64,000 bases of DNA from Lentzea californiensis (GCF_024648825.1 NZ_JANBBE010000001.1:992001-1056000), one strand, 5' to 3'. Shown: positions 43,713-52,859, numbered from the stretch's first letter. Notes: a model not told the origin generated them from the sequence alone. A program made the numbers and translations.

Positions 43713-44761
43713 GCGCGTAGGCCGTCCGTCAATCGATGGGACAGTGCGGCGGCCACGGCGGTGGCGACGATCGCGGCGGGGAAGGCCACGCCGAGCGGGA
43801 CCAGGCCGTGCAGCAACGCGAGCACCGGATAACCGGCGACGCCCTGGAGCAGCGCGAGCCAGATCGCGTGGTCGGAGAGCCACCGCACGACCGGGTGCGC
43901 CGCGGCCTTGGCGGCGGTCTCACCGCTGAACACGACGGCGACGGTCGTGAGCAGCACGGCGTAGAGCGCCGACACCGGGTACCACCACTTGGCGATCTCC
44001 TCGTTCATCGCGCCGAGCAGCAGCAGCGGAGCCGCACCGAGTGCGCCGACCGTTGTCGCCACCCACGTCTTCACGTCTCCGCGCTGGTGCAGCGCGATCA
44101 GCTGACCGGCCACCACCAGGGAGAAGAACACCAGCACCGACGCCGCCCGGCTGTCCGGCGCCACGACGACCGTCGCGCAGACCGCGGCGATCTGCACGAT
44201 CGGCACCGCCACACCGAACCTGTTCGTGGCGGCAGCGGCGAGCGTGCCCGTGAGCAACAGCAGCACGAACCATGCCAGTGGCACGAGCAGCGGCTTACCG
44301 GTGACGAGCTGGCTGCCGAGACTGAGGTTGCCGATCACGGCGAGCGGTGACGTGTGGGACGCCGTCGGCCAGTTCCAGATGCCGGCGCCGAGCGTGACGA
44401 GCCCGGCGGCGAGCAGCGTGGTCACCCCGGCGGGCAGATAGCCGCTGATGAGCCTGCGCATCAGCCGGCCGCGCTGGAGCTGGGCGAGATAGCCGCCCGC
44501 CGTCAGCAAGAGCATGACCGCGAAGACGCCGAAGTCCTCGCCGATGCCGAGCGTCCGGTTGAGGACGAACCGCACGGCGTCGAGGTAGCCGAGCTGCAGC
44601 CCGTGCTGGGTGGCCCAGAGTCCGACGAGGAAGCCGTGCAGCACGAGCACGGCCGCAGCGGCGCGCACGAACGTGATGCCGGGCGCGGCGGCGGGGACGG
44701 GTGCGAGCCGGACGGTCGGCTCGGAGGACTGCTCGATGACGGTCTGCTCGGTGGCGGTCAT
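43709..44761 (-). CDS. Ten-helix membrane protein, degenerate acyltransferase-like
   Basis: Protein of 350 residues with about ten membrane helices, similar in size and layout to OafA proteins. The critical N-terminal His is in a different context (VLVLHGFLVGLW) and the arginine motif is changed (QRGRLMRRLISGYLPAG). It may be a second acyltransferase, an inactive partner or a helper of the one at 42627. It overlaps the anchored protein gene by four bases. Confidence 0.7.
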   Translation of the reverse strand: MTATEQTVIEQSSEPTVRLAPVPAAAPGITFVRAAAAVLVLHGFLVGLWATQHGLQLGYLDAVRFVLNRTLGIGEDFGVFAVMLLLTAGGYLAQLQRGRLMRRLISGYLPAGVTTLLAAGLVTLGAGIWNWPTASHTSPLAVIGNLSLGSQLVTGKPLLVPLAWFVLLLLTGTLAAAATNRFGVAVPIVQIAAVCATVVVAPDSRAASVLVFFSLVVAGQLIALHQRGDVKTWVATTVGALGAAPLLLLGAMNEEIAKWWYPVSALYAVLLTTVAVVFSGETAAKAAAHPVVRWLSDHAIWLALLQGVAGYPVLALLHGLVPLGVAFPAAIVATAVAAALSHRLTDGLRA

Positions 44762-45387
44762 GCGGCTGGTCTCTGCGCGGGCGTCCGCTTGACCTGCCGG
44801 TCGAGCAGTTCGGTGACCGCCTTGGTGACGGCCGCGGCATCCTTGCCGTAACCCTCGATCCGGAACACGTCCTGCCCGTGGACGTAGTGGCCGTGGTACA
44901 CCGAAATCCCCTCAGGGCTCGTGGCGAGGCGCAGCGACACGTCCTGGTGCTGGACCTGGACGTCCTTGTGGCCCCCGCGCTTGTACAACCCGTCCATCTC
45001 GGCGAACAGTCCGCCCGGTGCCACCCCGTCCTTCACGGTGAACCTCCAGATGCCGAGCGTGGTGCCGCCGTCCCTGGTCACGGTCGAGGAGATCCGTGCG
45101 CCGCCCTGCTCTTCGACGATCTTGAGCTCGGCCTCGGTCAGCAACCCGTTCGCGTTGTACCCGGCGAGCTGTCCCTTGCGTTCGAAGACCACGTCACCGG
45201 GCGGCTCGACCACCACGTCCTTGATCTCCTGGTACGGCAGTCGCGGGGTCGGATCGGGCAGCGTGACGTTGCTCGCCAGCGCGGGATCCGAGCCGTCCCC
45301 CCAGACCACCCACGCCCCGGCACTGACGGCGGCGAGCAACGCCAGCACGGCCGCCACCGGCGCGGCGCGGCGAAAGCGATCGGACAT
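44758..45387 (-). CDS. Membrane-anchored exported protein of the glycan locus
   Basis: Protein of 209 residues. A short cytoplasmic stretch and one membrane helix (AAPVAAVLALLAAVSAGAWVVW) precede an exported beta-rich domain with several Lys/Gly turns (RKGQLAGYNANGLLTEAEL) and a helical C-terminus. No family recognised. The ATG at 45387 is used; the open frame reaches 45465 but lacks a good start. It is the first gene of the minus-strand block that ends with the acyltransferase genes. Confidence 0.7.
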   Translation of the reverse strand: MSDRFRRAAPVAAVLALLAAVSAGAWVVWGDGSDPALASNVTLPDPTPRLPYQEIKDVVVEPPGDVVFERKGQLAGYNANGLLTEAELKIVEEQGGARISSTVTRDGGTTLGIWRFTVKDGVAPGGLFAEMDGLYKRGGHKDVQVQHQDVSLRLATSPEGISVYHGHYVHGQDVFRIEGYGKDAAAVTKAVTELLDRQVKRTPAQRPAA

Positions 45388-45509
45388 GACGAACTCCCCA
45401 GAGCGACGTTCAGAGGATTCTCGCTGATCAACACCGGTTCGAGGGCCTACTTCGGGTGGTTTCATGTGCTAGCTCACACGGTGACCACCTGATCCATACA
45501 ATGCAGGTC

Positions 45510-46178
45510 ATGGCCCTGTTCGGTCGAGACAAAGCCCGCCGGGTGACTGACGCCGACGCGTTGCCAGGCCGCCCGGACCCGATCTCCCCGCCCGACTTCC
45601 ACGCGGTGTTCCCGGACCGTCGCGTTGCGCCACCGTTCCCCTCAGGCCACCGCACCGCCGTCTTCGGCCTGGGCTGCTTCTGGGGCGCCGAACGGCTCTT
45701 CTGGCAGACACCCGGCGTCTGGTCCACGGCCGTCGGCTACGCGGGTGGCGTCACCCCGAACCCGACCTACGAAGAGGTCTGCTCCGGCCGCACCGGCCAC
45801 GCCGAGGTCGTCCTGGTCGTCTTCGACCCGGCCGCGCTGCCGTTCCAGGAACTGCTGCGGGTGTTCTGGGAGGGCCACGACCCGACGCAGGGCATGCGGC
45901 AGGGCGCCGACGTCGGCACGCAGTACCGGTCGGTGGTCCTGTACGCCGACGAAGGCCAGCGGGTCACCGCCGAGGCTTCCGCGGCCGTGTACCAGCGGGC
46001 GTTGAACGAGGCGGGGCGCGGGGCGATCACCACGGAACTGGCGCCGCTGGGGGAGTTCTACTACGCGGAGGACTACCACCAGCAGTACCTGTCCGATGCC
46101 AAGAACCCCTTCGGGTACTGCGGGGCGGGCGGCACCGGTGTGTCGTGTCCGGTCGGCCTGAGACTCGCGGAGCAGTGA
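45510..46178 (+). CDS. msrA: Peptide methionine sulfoxide reductase MsrA
   Basis: Protein of 222 residues. The catalytic cysteine is Cys56 in [13 protein letters not shown]. The [19 protein letters not shown] region and a C-terminal [14 protein letters not shown] with likely resolving cysteines match the family. It reduces S-methionine sulfoxide in proteins with thioredoxin. The ATG at 45510 yields a 45-residue leader usual in actinobacteria; an in-frame ATG at 45501 is alternative. It is divergent from the glycan block. Confidence 0.95.
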   Translation: MALFGRDKARRVTDADALPGRPDPISPPDFHAVFPDRRVAPPFPSGHRTAVFGLGCFWGAERLFWQTPGVWSTAVGYAGGVTPNPTYEEVCSGRTGHAEVVLVVFDPAALPFQELLRVFWEGHDPTQGMRQGADVGTQYRSVVLYADEGQRVTAEASAAVYQRALNEAGRGAITTELAPLGEFYYAEDYHQQYLSDAKNPFGYCGAGGTGVSCPVGLRLAEQ

Positions 46179-46275
46179 GCCGCGAGGTCGTCGTGAGCTG
46201 AAAGTTACTTGTCTTCCCAGGTCGGTCCACTCAGCGTCCTCGCTGAAACCACGTTCACCGCACGGCGGGGGTTTC

Positions 46276-46368
46276 GTGCGAGACGTCGGGGGTCTGGGCC
46301 TGGTCGGCGCGTTGACGCTGCTCCTCGGTGGCGCGTCGGTGTTCCTCGCGCGACGCAGGACCGCTTAG
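46276..46368 (+). pseudogene. Orphan sorting-signal-like tail, probable remnant
   Basis: A plus-strand frame ends with a hydrophobic helix followed by RRR: GGLGLVGALTLLLGGASVFL, then ARRRTA and stop. This is the C-terminal end typical of sortase-anchored surface proteins. No LPXTG motif and no body protein lies in frame upstream, so it seems a left-over tail. A GTG at 46276 could also make a 30-residue membrane peptide. Confidence 0.4.
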
Positions 46369-46371
46369 CCA

Positions 46372-46761
46372 CTAACAGAAGATGAGTCCGCACGGCCTCG
46401 TGGTCGTGGTCGTCGTTGTAGTCGTCGGCCGCGGTCGCGGGGTCGTTGTGGTCACTGGCGGCGGTGCCTGAGTCGTGGTGGTCGTGGTCGTGGTCGTGGT
46501 GGTCGTCGAAGCCGTCGTCTTGCTGGTGGAGCTCGAAGATGCTGCGGACGATGAGCTGGACAACACTGTCTGTGACGGAATCTCGGATTCCGTGGGGAGC
46601 AGCGAAGGCGTGTTGATGAGCGACACGCGGGCCGGTTCGCCGCCTCCCGGAGCTGTCGGATCGCTCGACACGAGCGACCCGACATACGTGCCCAGCACGC
46701 AAAACGCGGCGACGACCACGCCGACCAAAGCTCCGGTTGCGAGCCTGGCAGGCCCACTCAT
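46372..46761 (-). CDS. Thr-rich membrane-anchored protein
   Basis: Protein of 129 residues: one N-terminal helix (ATGALVGVVVAAFCVLGTYVG), a Ser-rich stretch, then long Thr runs interrupted by Pro and a last motif CGLIFC. The Thr runs are made by repeated ACC/ACG codons, visible as GTCGTGGTCGTGG on the plus strand (46455-46515 and 46405-46430). It is likely extracellular and a stalk, possibly glycosylated. Function unknown. GTG 46773 is an alternative start. Confidence 0.6.
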   Translation of the reverse strand: MSGPARLATGALVGVVVAAFCVLGTYVGSLVSSDPTAPGGGEPARVSLINTPSLLPTESEIPSQTVLSSSSSAASSSSTSKTTASTTTTTTTTTTTTQAPPPVTTTTPRPRPTTTTTTTTTRPCGLIFC

Positions 46762-46832
46762 CGCCGCGAACACCCGGACTGACTATCTCGTTCACTCGAT
46801 TGGGTCAAGCAAACCGGTCTTTTTCTACTCGT

Positions 46833-47189
46833 TCACACCTTTGTCACTGTCACGCCCACTACACCCTGTGACAGCGGGGCGATCGTCTTGAAGGCCTTGG
46901 GCGTCAGGTCGACGCAGCGGCCGGTGATGAACGGGCCTCGGTCGTTGATCCGCACGGTCACCGTCTTGCCGTTGGTGCGGTTCTTCACCTTCACCCGAGT
47001 GCCGAACGGCAGCGTCTTGTGCGCGGCCGTCAGCTTGTCGGGGTCGAAGCGCTCGCCGCTGGCGGTCGTGCCGCCGCCTGAGTAGTAGGAAGCCTTGCAG
47101 GTCTCGGCGGAAGCCACGGGCGAGAAGAGCACAGCGGTGGCGGCGAGAGAGGCCAGCGTGAGGCCGGCCGCCGCGAGGGTCTTTGCCAT
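46833..47189 (-). CDS. RlpA-like double-psi beta-barrel protein
   Basis: Protein of 118 residues with a signal peptide ending near [12 protein letters not shown]. The mature part is a single DPBB domain ([39 protein letters not shown] and [10 protein letters not shown]) as in RlpA and Rv1009-like proteins. It probably binds or cleaves glycan of the cell wall. The catalytic Asp of RlpA (RINDRGPF) is present. There is no SPOR domain, so it is a minimal version. Confidence 0.88.
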   Translation of the reverse strand: MAKTLAAAGLTLASLAATAVLFSPVASAETCKASYYSGGGTTASGERFDPDKLTAAHKTLPFGTRVKVKNRTNGKTVTVRINDRGPFITGRCVDLTPKAFKTIAPLSQGVVGVTVTKV

Positions 47190-47234
47190 GGTGCAAGCAA
47201 CTCATCCGTCGGCAAAGAGCCGCCTAATGCGCGC

Positions 47235-48284
47235 TTAACCGGGGAACTGCTCGGCCGCGGACACCAGCAGATGCCAGTCGCCGTCCGGCAGGGTGCGCAG
47301 TCGATCGAGCAAAGCGGACATCCTGGACAGCAACGCTGGGTGATCGGCCCAGAACGAGTGATCTACTCTCAGTAGAGCGGCGAGCAGGTCGCCGGGGTAC
47401 AGGGCGACCGACCGCAACGGGTCGCCCTCGACGTGTTCCAGCGCCAGCAGCGCGGTCACGTCCAGCCCCACCTGATGCGTCACGAGCAGGTGCAACGACG
47501 TCGGCGTCAGCTGCCCGACGGGCAGATCGCGCAGCGCACACAGGTCCCGGTAGAGCTGGGTCGACGACGAGTCGGGCCTGCCCCAGTCGTCCTCGCTGAG
47601 GTGCGCCAGCGTGCTGTCCCGGTCCACGCCCCCATAGTCCCCGCAAAGGCAGTCGCTAGCGGGCCGACCGAGGCAACGGTTCTGCATTGGGCACTGCCAT
47701 CCCACGCGGACGAGCACCTCGCCCTCGTGCAGCAACGGCTGCGACGCCAGGCCCCACACCGTCGACGCCAGCAGCACGGCGCTGACCGCCTCGCCCTTGC
47801 TCAGCGAGTCGGGCCCGAGCATCCGCAGCAGCACCCCGCTGCGCCGCGCCACCAGCTCCAGCTCGCAGTTCTCCGCGCGGGCCGCGTGCAGCAGCCACGT
47901 CAGCGCCGAGTCCGGCACCTCGTCGGCGAGGTAGGGGCGCGGATCGTTCCTGCGCAACGAGATCGCCGCCGCGGAGGCCACCTCGCACGAGAACGGGTCC
48001 AGCTCCCAGCGCGGGTGCACCGACGCGACCTGGCCGTCCGGCTGCGGAGTCCGCAGCACGTGGCAGTCCCAGCCCATCGCCGACAACGCGACCCGTGTGT
48101 GGTGCAGGACCGCGCCACACGCGAGCAACGCCGTCTGGTCCGTGCGCGCCGTCACGAGCTCAAGGCACTCGTTGCCGTTCCGCCACCGCCACGGCGGAAC
48201 GATGCCGAACGACGGTGCCCTGGCGGCGAGTTTCAGCACTTCCTCGACGGTTCCCGCGTCGGGTGTGCGAACGCTGGTCCTCAT
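47235..48284 (-). CDS. Acg-like nitroreductase-fold protein
   Basis: Protein of 349 residues. The N-terminus (VEEVLKLAARAPSFGIVPPWRWR) matches the Acg/Rv2032 family of nitroreductase-like FMN proteins. The remainder follows the fused-half architecture of that family. In mycobacteria Acg binds FMN and is linked to dormancy and macrophage survival; enzymatic activity is doubtful. It follows the SARP gene in the same orientation, 39 bases apart, and may share its transcript. Confidence 0.78.
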   Translation of the reverse strand: MRTSVRTPDAGTVEEVLKLAARAPSFGIVPPWRWRNGNECLELVTARTDQTALLACGAVLHHTRVALSAMGWDCHVLRTPQPDGQVASVHPRWELDPFSCEVASAAAISLRRNDPRPYLADEVPDSALTWLLHAARAENCELELVARRSGVLLRMLGPDSLSKGEAVSAVLLASTVWGLASQPLLHEGEVLVRVGWQCPMQNRCLGRPASDCLCGDYGGVDRDSTLAHLSEDDWGRPDSSSTQLYRDLCALRDLPVGQLTPTSLHLLVTHQVGLDVTALLALEHVEGDPLRSVALYPGDLLAALLRVDHSFWADHPALLSRMSALLDRLRTLPDGDWHLLVSAAEQFPG

Positions 48285-48323
48285 CCGGACAGCGTCCCGG
48301 CGCCCGGCTGCGCGGAACCTGCG

Positions 48324-51113
48324 TCACGACTGCGCGGCCGCGACCACCAATGGCACCGTCATCGCCGCACCGCGCGAGAAGTGCTCTTCGTACTCCTCAG
48401 GTCCTAACGCCTGCCGGCACAAGGCCACGCATTGGTCGTGTGACGCGGCGAAGTTCGCCGATCCGAAGAGCGGCAACCCGACCGACTGCCACACCCGGTC
48501 CGCCCCGCCCAGCAGCAACGCGGCGTGCGACGCGGACCCGGCGACCACCGAGATCAGCGCCAGCAGCTCGACCGACACCGCGATGCCCAGCAGGTCGTGG
48601 AACTTCTCCTTGATGCGCAACGACGACGTGGCCAGCTCGCGGGCCTCGACGACGTCGCCGCGTCCCATGGCCACGAAAGCCAGGACGTACAACGCGAACG
48701 CGCGCGCCCACAGCTCGCCGTTCTCCTCGCACACGACCCGCGCCTCGGTGCAGATCTCCGCCGCACGGTCGAGTTCGCCGCCGAACGCCGCGGTGATCGC
48801 CAGCGCCACCCGCGCCATGACCACGTTGCTGTCCATGTGCCCGAGCTCCGCGTGCCTGCGGTCGGCTTCGGCCAGCAGCCTCGCGCCCAGCGCCAGGTCG
48901 TCGTCGAACACCGCCGCCGCGCCCTGCACGTAGGTCGCGTAGACGTCGGCGTCCTCGTCCTCCAGCACCGCGGCCTCGGCACGGCAGGCCTCCAGCAACG
49001 CCGGCACCGCGGAGGTGTTGCCCTGCAACGTCGCCAGGTACCCGGTGACCCACAACGCCTTGCAGCGCGCCCGCGACGGCTCGGTCTCCAGGGACAGCGC
49101 CCAGTTCAGCCAGTGCCGCCCCTCGGCGAAGCGCCCGCAACCCACCCAGTAGAACCACAGCGTCGCCGCCAGCCGCAGGCCCGAGTCGGCCTCGCCCGGC
49201 GTCGTCAGCGAGTGCTCCAGCGCCGCCCGCAGGTTGCCGCGCTCGGCCGTCATCGCCCCGACGGTCGCCGCTTGCCGCGGGGTGAACCAAGCCCGTTCTC
49301 CTTGCAGGGCAATGCCCGCGTACCAGTCACGATGGCGCGTCTTCAGCCGTGGCTCTTCATCGGTCGCACGCAACCGCGTCTGCCCGAACTGGCGCATGGT
49401 CTCCAGCAACCGATAGCGCGCCACGCCCGCATGTTCTTCGCGCTGCAGCACGGACTTGTCGACCAGCCCGTCGACCGCGTCGAACATGAAGTCCGCGGTC
49501 AGCGAGTCGTCCGAGCACACCGCCTCCGCCGCGGCCAGGTCGAAACTGCCGGCGAACACCGACGCCCGCGCCCACAGCAGCTGCTCGCGCGGTGAGCAGA
49601 GGTCGAAGCTCCACTCCATCGTCGCGAACAGGGTCTGGTGCTGCGGCAACGCCGTCCGCCCGCCGTCGGTCAGCACCCGGAACCTGTCGTCGAGCCGTTC
49701 CAGCAGCTGTGCCGGAGTCAGCGCGCGCACCCGCAACGCCGCCATCTCGATCGCCAGCGGGATGCCGTCCAGCCGCCGGCACAGGTCGGTGACGGCCTGC
49801 TCGTTCGCCGCCGTGATGACGAACGAGCCGGGAATCGCCGCGTCAGCGCGTTGGGCGAATAACGTCGCAGCCGGATACGGCACGGACAACGGCGCCACGG
49901 ACATGACCTGCTCGCCATAGACCCGTAGCGCGCGCCGGGACGTGGCGATGACACGGAGGTTCGGCGCGACCCGCAGCAGCGTGTCCACCAGCACCGCGCA
50001 GTGGTCCACGACGTGCTCGCAGTTGTCCAGCACCAGCAACGCGTCCTTGCCGGCCAGGAACTCCGTGAGCACGCTGAGCTGCCCGCGCCCGGTCTGGTCG
50101 ACGACGCCCAGCGCCTCGGCGACGGTGTGCGGCACGAGAGCCCTGTCGCGCAACGCCGCGAGCTCCACCAGCCACACGCCGTCCGCTGGGTGTTCGCCGC
50201 GTGCCACGTGCAGCGCGAGCCGCGTCTTGCCCACCCCGCCGACGCCGATCAGCGTGACCAGCCGGTGCTTCCTGATCAGGTCCGCGACGTGCGTGGTCTC
50301 CGGGCGGTCCACGAAGCTCGACCGGTCGGCGGGCAGGTTGCCGCGCACCACGACCGGCGTGCGTTCCGGCAGGTCGAGGCGGGGGTCGGCGGTCAGCACC
50401 GCCTGTTCGAGGTCGCGCAGCCGGGGGCCGGGTTCGATGCCGAGCTCGTCGACCAGGACGCCGCGCGCCCGCTGGAACGCGGCCAGCGACTCGGCCTGCC
50501 GCCCGCACCGGTAGAGCGCGATCATCAGCTGCTCCCACAGCCGCTCACGGAACGGGTGCCGCTCGACCAGCGCGTTGACCAGCGGCGCCACCGCGGCGTG
50601 TTCGCCGAGCGCGAGCGAGCACTCCATCAGCTCCTCGGTCGCGTCCATCCGCAGGTCGGTGAGCCGCGCGGACTCCTGCCGCGTCCACTCACCGGGACGG
50701 CAGTCCGCGAGCGGGTCGCCCGTCCACAACGCGAGGGCTTCGCGCAGCATCTTCGCGGATGCCAACGGTTCGTCGCTGTGCCGTGCTGCTGCGACGAGCG
50801 CCTCGAACCGTGCGGCGTCGACGGTGTCCGCGGGCGCGTTCAGGACGTAGCCCGGCTCGCGGGTGGTGATCAGCTCACCGAGCCCGGCGTCGCGGATCTG
50901 GCCGCGCAGGCGTGCGAGCAGGCTGTGCAGCGTCTTCGTGGCGGACGCGGGCACCTCGTCCGACCAGAGCGCGTCCACGAGCGCACTCCTCGGCACCGTC
51001 TCTCCCGGGTTCAGCGCCAGCCGGGCCACGAGGGTTCTCTGTCCCGCACTGCTGAGCTGGACTGCTCCGTTCGGACCGGTGAGTTCGAGCGGCCCGAGCA
51101 GGCGGATGATCAC
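48324..51113 (-). CDS. SARP-family regulator with BTAD, NB-ARC and TPR domains
   Basis: Protein of 929 residues of the AfsR/SARP type. N-terminal winged helix DNA-binding domain (IRLLGPLELTGPNGAVQL, RTLVARLALNPGETVP), BTAD domain to about 250, then an NB-ARC ATPase (VTLIGVGGVGKTRLAL P-loop near 315, LLVLDNCEHV Walker B) and C-terminal TPR-like repeats to the end. GTG at 51113 is the likely start; TTG 51143 is possible. These regulators switch on secondary metabolite genes. It is divergent from a cytochrome P450, 57 bases away. Confidence 0.9.
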   Translation of the reverse strand: MIIRLLGPLELTGPNGAVQLSSAGQRTLVARLALNPGETVPRSALVDALWSDEVPASATKTLHSLLARLRGQIRDAGLGELITTREPGYVLNAPADTVDAARFEALVAAARHSDEPLASAKMLREALALWTGDPLADCRPGEWTRQESARLTDLRMDATEELMECSLALGEHAAVAPLVNALVERHPFRERLWEQLMIALYRCGRQAESLAAFQRARGVLVDELGIEPGPRLRDLEQAVLTADPRLDLPERTPVVVRGNLPADRSSFVDRPETTHVADLIRKHRLVTLIGVGGVGKTRLALHVARGEHPADGVWLVELAALRDRALVPHTVAEALGVVDQTGRGQLSVLTEFLAGKDALLVLDNCEHVVDHCAVLVDTLLRVAPNLRVIATSRRALRVYGEQVMSVAPLSVPYPAATLFAQRADAAIPGSFVITAANEQAVTDLCRRLDGIPLAIEMAALRVRALTPAQLLERLDDRFRVLTDGGRTALPQHQTLFATMEWSFDLCSPREQLLWARASVFAGSFDLAAAEAVCSDDSLTADFMFDAVDGLVDKSVLQREEHAGVARYRLLETMRQFGQTRLRATDEEPRLKTRHRDWYAGIALQGERAWFTPRQAATVGAMTAERGNLRAALEHSLTTPGEADSGLRLAATLWFYWVGCGRFAEGRHWLNWALSLETEPSRARCKALWVTGYLATLQGNTSAVPALLEACRAEAAVLEDEDADVYATYVQGAAAVFDDDLALGARLLAEADRRHAELGHMDSNVVMARVALAITAAFGGELDRAAEICTEARVVCEENGELWARAFALYVLAFVAMGRGDVVEARELATSSLRIKEKFHDLLGIAVSVELLALISVVAGSASHAALLLGGADRVWQSVGLPLFGSANFAASHDQCVALCRQALGPEEYEEHFSRGAAMTVPLVVAAAQS

Positions 51114-51170
51114 GTTTTTGGTCCTGTCGTCAGCCCCCGACAAAGGCCGGAACCGCGCAAAGATAGCGCA

Positions 51171-52217
51171 ATGGAATTCGACCCGAGAATCAACGCCCAG
51201 CGCGTCACCGCATACGCGGACCTGCGTGCCGTGCTGGCTGATCCGGTGACGTTCTCCTCCCGGAACATGGCAGGTCCGCAGGTCGCGGCCGTGGTGGCGC
51301 TGATGCCGCCGGAGCAGCGGCGATTACTTGAATTGATGTACTCGCTCAATGCGGCGGACGGCACGAGGCACACCCGAATTCGTGCGGCGGCGAATCAGAA
51401 ATTCACTCCAACGGCCGTGCGCCACATGGCTGACTCAATTAGGCAACGCGCGAGAACCCTGCTCGACGAACTACCGGAAGAAGCCGAGTTCGTCGGCGAG
51501 TTCGCCGCACCGTTCGCGCTCGGGGTCGTCGGTGACGTGCTCGGCGTACCCGAAGCGGACTTCCCGCTGTTCCGCGAGTTCGTGGCGCCCGTGCTGGAAC
51601 TGACCAGCGGCGAGGAGGTCTCCGAGCGTGCGCTGGGTTCGTACTTCGCCGGGATGAACGAGTTCTGCGCCTACTTCGCGCGCTCGGACGCGTTCCGGGG
51701 CGGGCAGCTGTCCGAGCAGGAACGGCTGTCGCTGTGCCTCGCGATCGTCGTGGCCGGCACCGACTCGACGACGAACGTGCTGGCCAGCACGTTCCTGCGG
51801 CTCGACCGCAAGGAACGCAGGCTGGGCGGCGTGGTGGAGGAGGTGGTGCGGCTCGACACGCCGTTCGCCGGGTTCTTCCGGACGGCGACGTGCCCGGTGA
51901 CCACGGGCGGGGTGAGAGTCGAGAAGGGCGAGCACCTGTTCCTCGACTACGCGGCCGGCAACCGCGACCCCAAGGTGTTCAGCGCGGACTTCGACCCCGG
52001 CAGGCCGTCCGTGCCGGGACATCTCGGCTTCGGGCACGGCCCGCACTACTGCCTGGGTGCCCACCTGGCCCGGCTGGAGGGCCGGATCGTCGCCGAAGAG
52101 CTGCTCGACCGCTCGTCCGAGGTGGCCGAGCAGCCCGGCGACGTGCGTTACCGCAGGCACCTGATCAGTCACGGGCCCGCGGAGCTGCGGTTCAGGCCAG
52201 GGCAGCGTCGAGGGTGA
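51171..52217 (+). CDS. Cytochrome P450, short form
   Basis: Protein of 348 residues, about 50 shorter than usual. Key motifs are present: I-helix AGTDSTT (near residue 195), ExxR (VVEEVVRLDTP) and heme loop FGHGPHYCLGA with Cys294. The N-terminus is truncated (starts at MEFDPRINAQRVTAYADL) and the J to K region is compressed. The start is a plain ATG without a good ribosome binding site. The first 300 bases have lower GC than neighbours. A redox partner is not adjacent. Its place next to a SARP regulator suggests a tailoring role. Confidence 0.82.
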   Translation: MEFDPRINAQRVTAYADLRAVLADPVTFSSRNMAGPQVAAVVALMPPEQRRLLELMYSLNAADGTRHTRIRAAANQKFTPTAVRHMADSIRQRARTLLDELPEEAEFVGEFAAPFALGVVGDVLGVPEADFPLFREFVAPVLELTSGEEVSERALGSYFAGMNEFCAYFARSDAFRGGQLSEQERLSLCLAIVVAGTDSTTNVLASTFLRLDRKERRLGGVVEEVVRLDTPFAGFFRTATCPVTTGGVRVEKGEHLFLDYAAGNRDPKVFSADFDPGRPSVPGHLGFGHGPHYCLGAHLARLEGRIVAEELLDRSSEVAEQPGDVRYRRHLISHGPAELRFRPGQRRG

Positions 52218-52620
52218 TGTTCTCGACGGCCGCGAGCGCCTTGGAGACCGGGCAGTTCGCCTTGGCGCCCTCGGCGGCCGCGACGAAGTCCTCCTGGGAC
52301 AGGCCCGGCACGTTGGCGCGGACGGTCAGGTGGATGCCGGTGATGCCGACGCCCGCCTGGAACGAGACCTCGGCCTTGGTGTCGATCGAGGTGGGCGGCG
52401 TGCCCGCACCGGTCAGACCGTGCGAGAGCGCCATCGAGTAGCAGGCCGAGTGCGCGGCGGCGATGAGCTCCTCGGGGCTGGTTTTGCCGCCCGCCTCCTC
52501 GGCGCGCGCCTTCCAGTCGATGTCGAAGCTGCCGCTGTTGGAGGTGGCGAGGCTGACGTTCCCCTTGCCCTCGACGAGGGAGCCTTCCCAGTGAGCGTTT
52601 GCCGTCTGCTTGATGGCCAT
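52192..52620 (-). CDS. OsmC-family organic hydroperoxide reductase
   Basis: Protein of 142 residues with the two redox cysteines of the family, Cys60 (AAAHSACYSMALSHGL) and Cys123 (AKANCPVSKAL). It reduces organic hydroperoxides using a thiol donor. The ATG at 52620 begins MAIKQTANAHWEG, which is the standard start. The stop overlaps the convergent P450 by 26 bases, giving antisense transcripts at both 3' ends. Confidence 0.93.
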   Translation of the reverse strand: MAIKQTANAHWEGSLVEGKGNVSLATSNSGSFDIDWKARAEEAGGKTSPEELIAAAHSACYSMALSHGLTGAGTPPTSIDTKAEVSFQAGVGITGIHLTVRANVPGLSQEDFVAAAEGAKANCPVSKALAAVENITLDAALA

Positions 52621-52734
52621 GATCTCCAGGTCCTTGTCGAACGGGCTCGATCAGGTTGATGCGAGCGGTCTGGGACCACCTTTTCACGGGTCGCCCCCGA
52701 GATCACCTCGAGATCCACGAGCCGGGAGAACAAC

Positions 52735-52768
52735 AGAGGCTCGGTGCCCGGCCGGGCACCGAGCCTCT
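52735..52768. terminator. Loopless 17-bp palindrome upstream of osmC
   Basis: Perfect arms 52735-52751 and 52752-52768, centre CCCGGCCGGG. It is the last of three hairpins between tRNA-Gly and osmC and could stop read-through from the tRNA into osmC. Confidence 0.7.
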
Positions 52769-52785
52769 AGGTGACTGCGGGGGGT

Positions 52786-52805
52786 TTGGGGGGTCGTCCC
52801 CCCAA
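52786..52805. terminator. G-run hairpin, tRNA-Gly downstream region
   Basis: TTGGGGGG (52786-52793) pairs with CCCCCCAA (52798-52805) across TCGT. It is the middle hairpin of the cluster. Confidence 0.6.
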
Positions 52806-52818
52806 CATGATTCGAAAC

Positions 52819-52859
52819 GAAGAACGGCTCACGCTCTCTGTGAGCGTGAGCCGTTCTTC
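52819..52859 (-). terminator. Terminator of tRNA-Gly
   Basis: Perfect 18-base arms (52819-52836 and 52842-52859) with a 5-base loop, starting seven bases after the tRNA-Gly 3' end. Confidence 0.85.
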
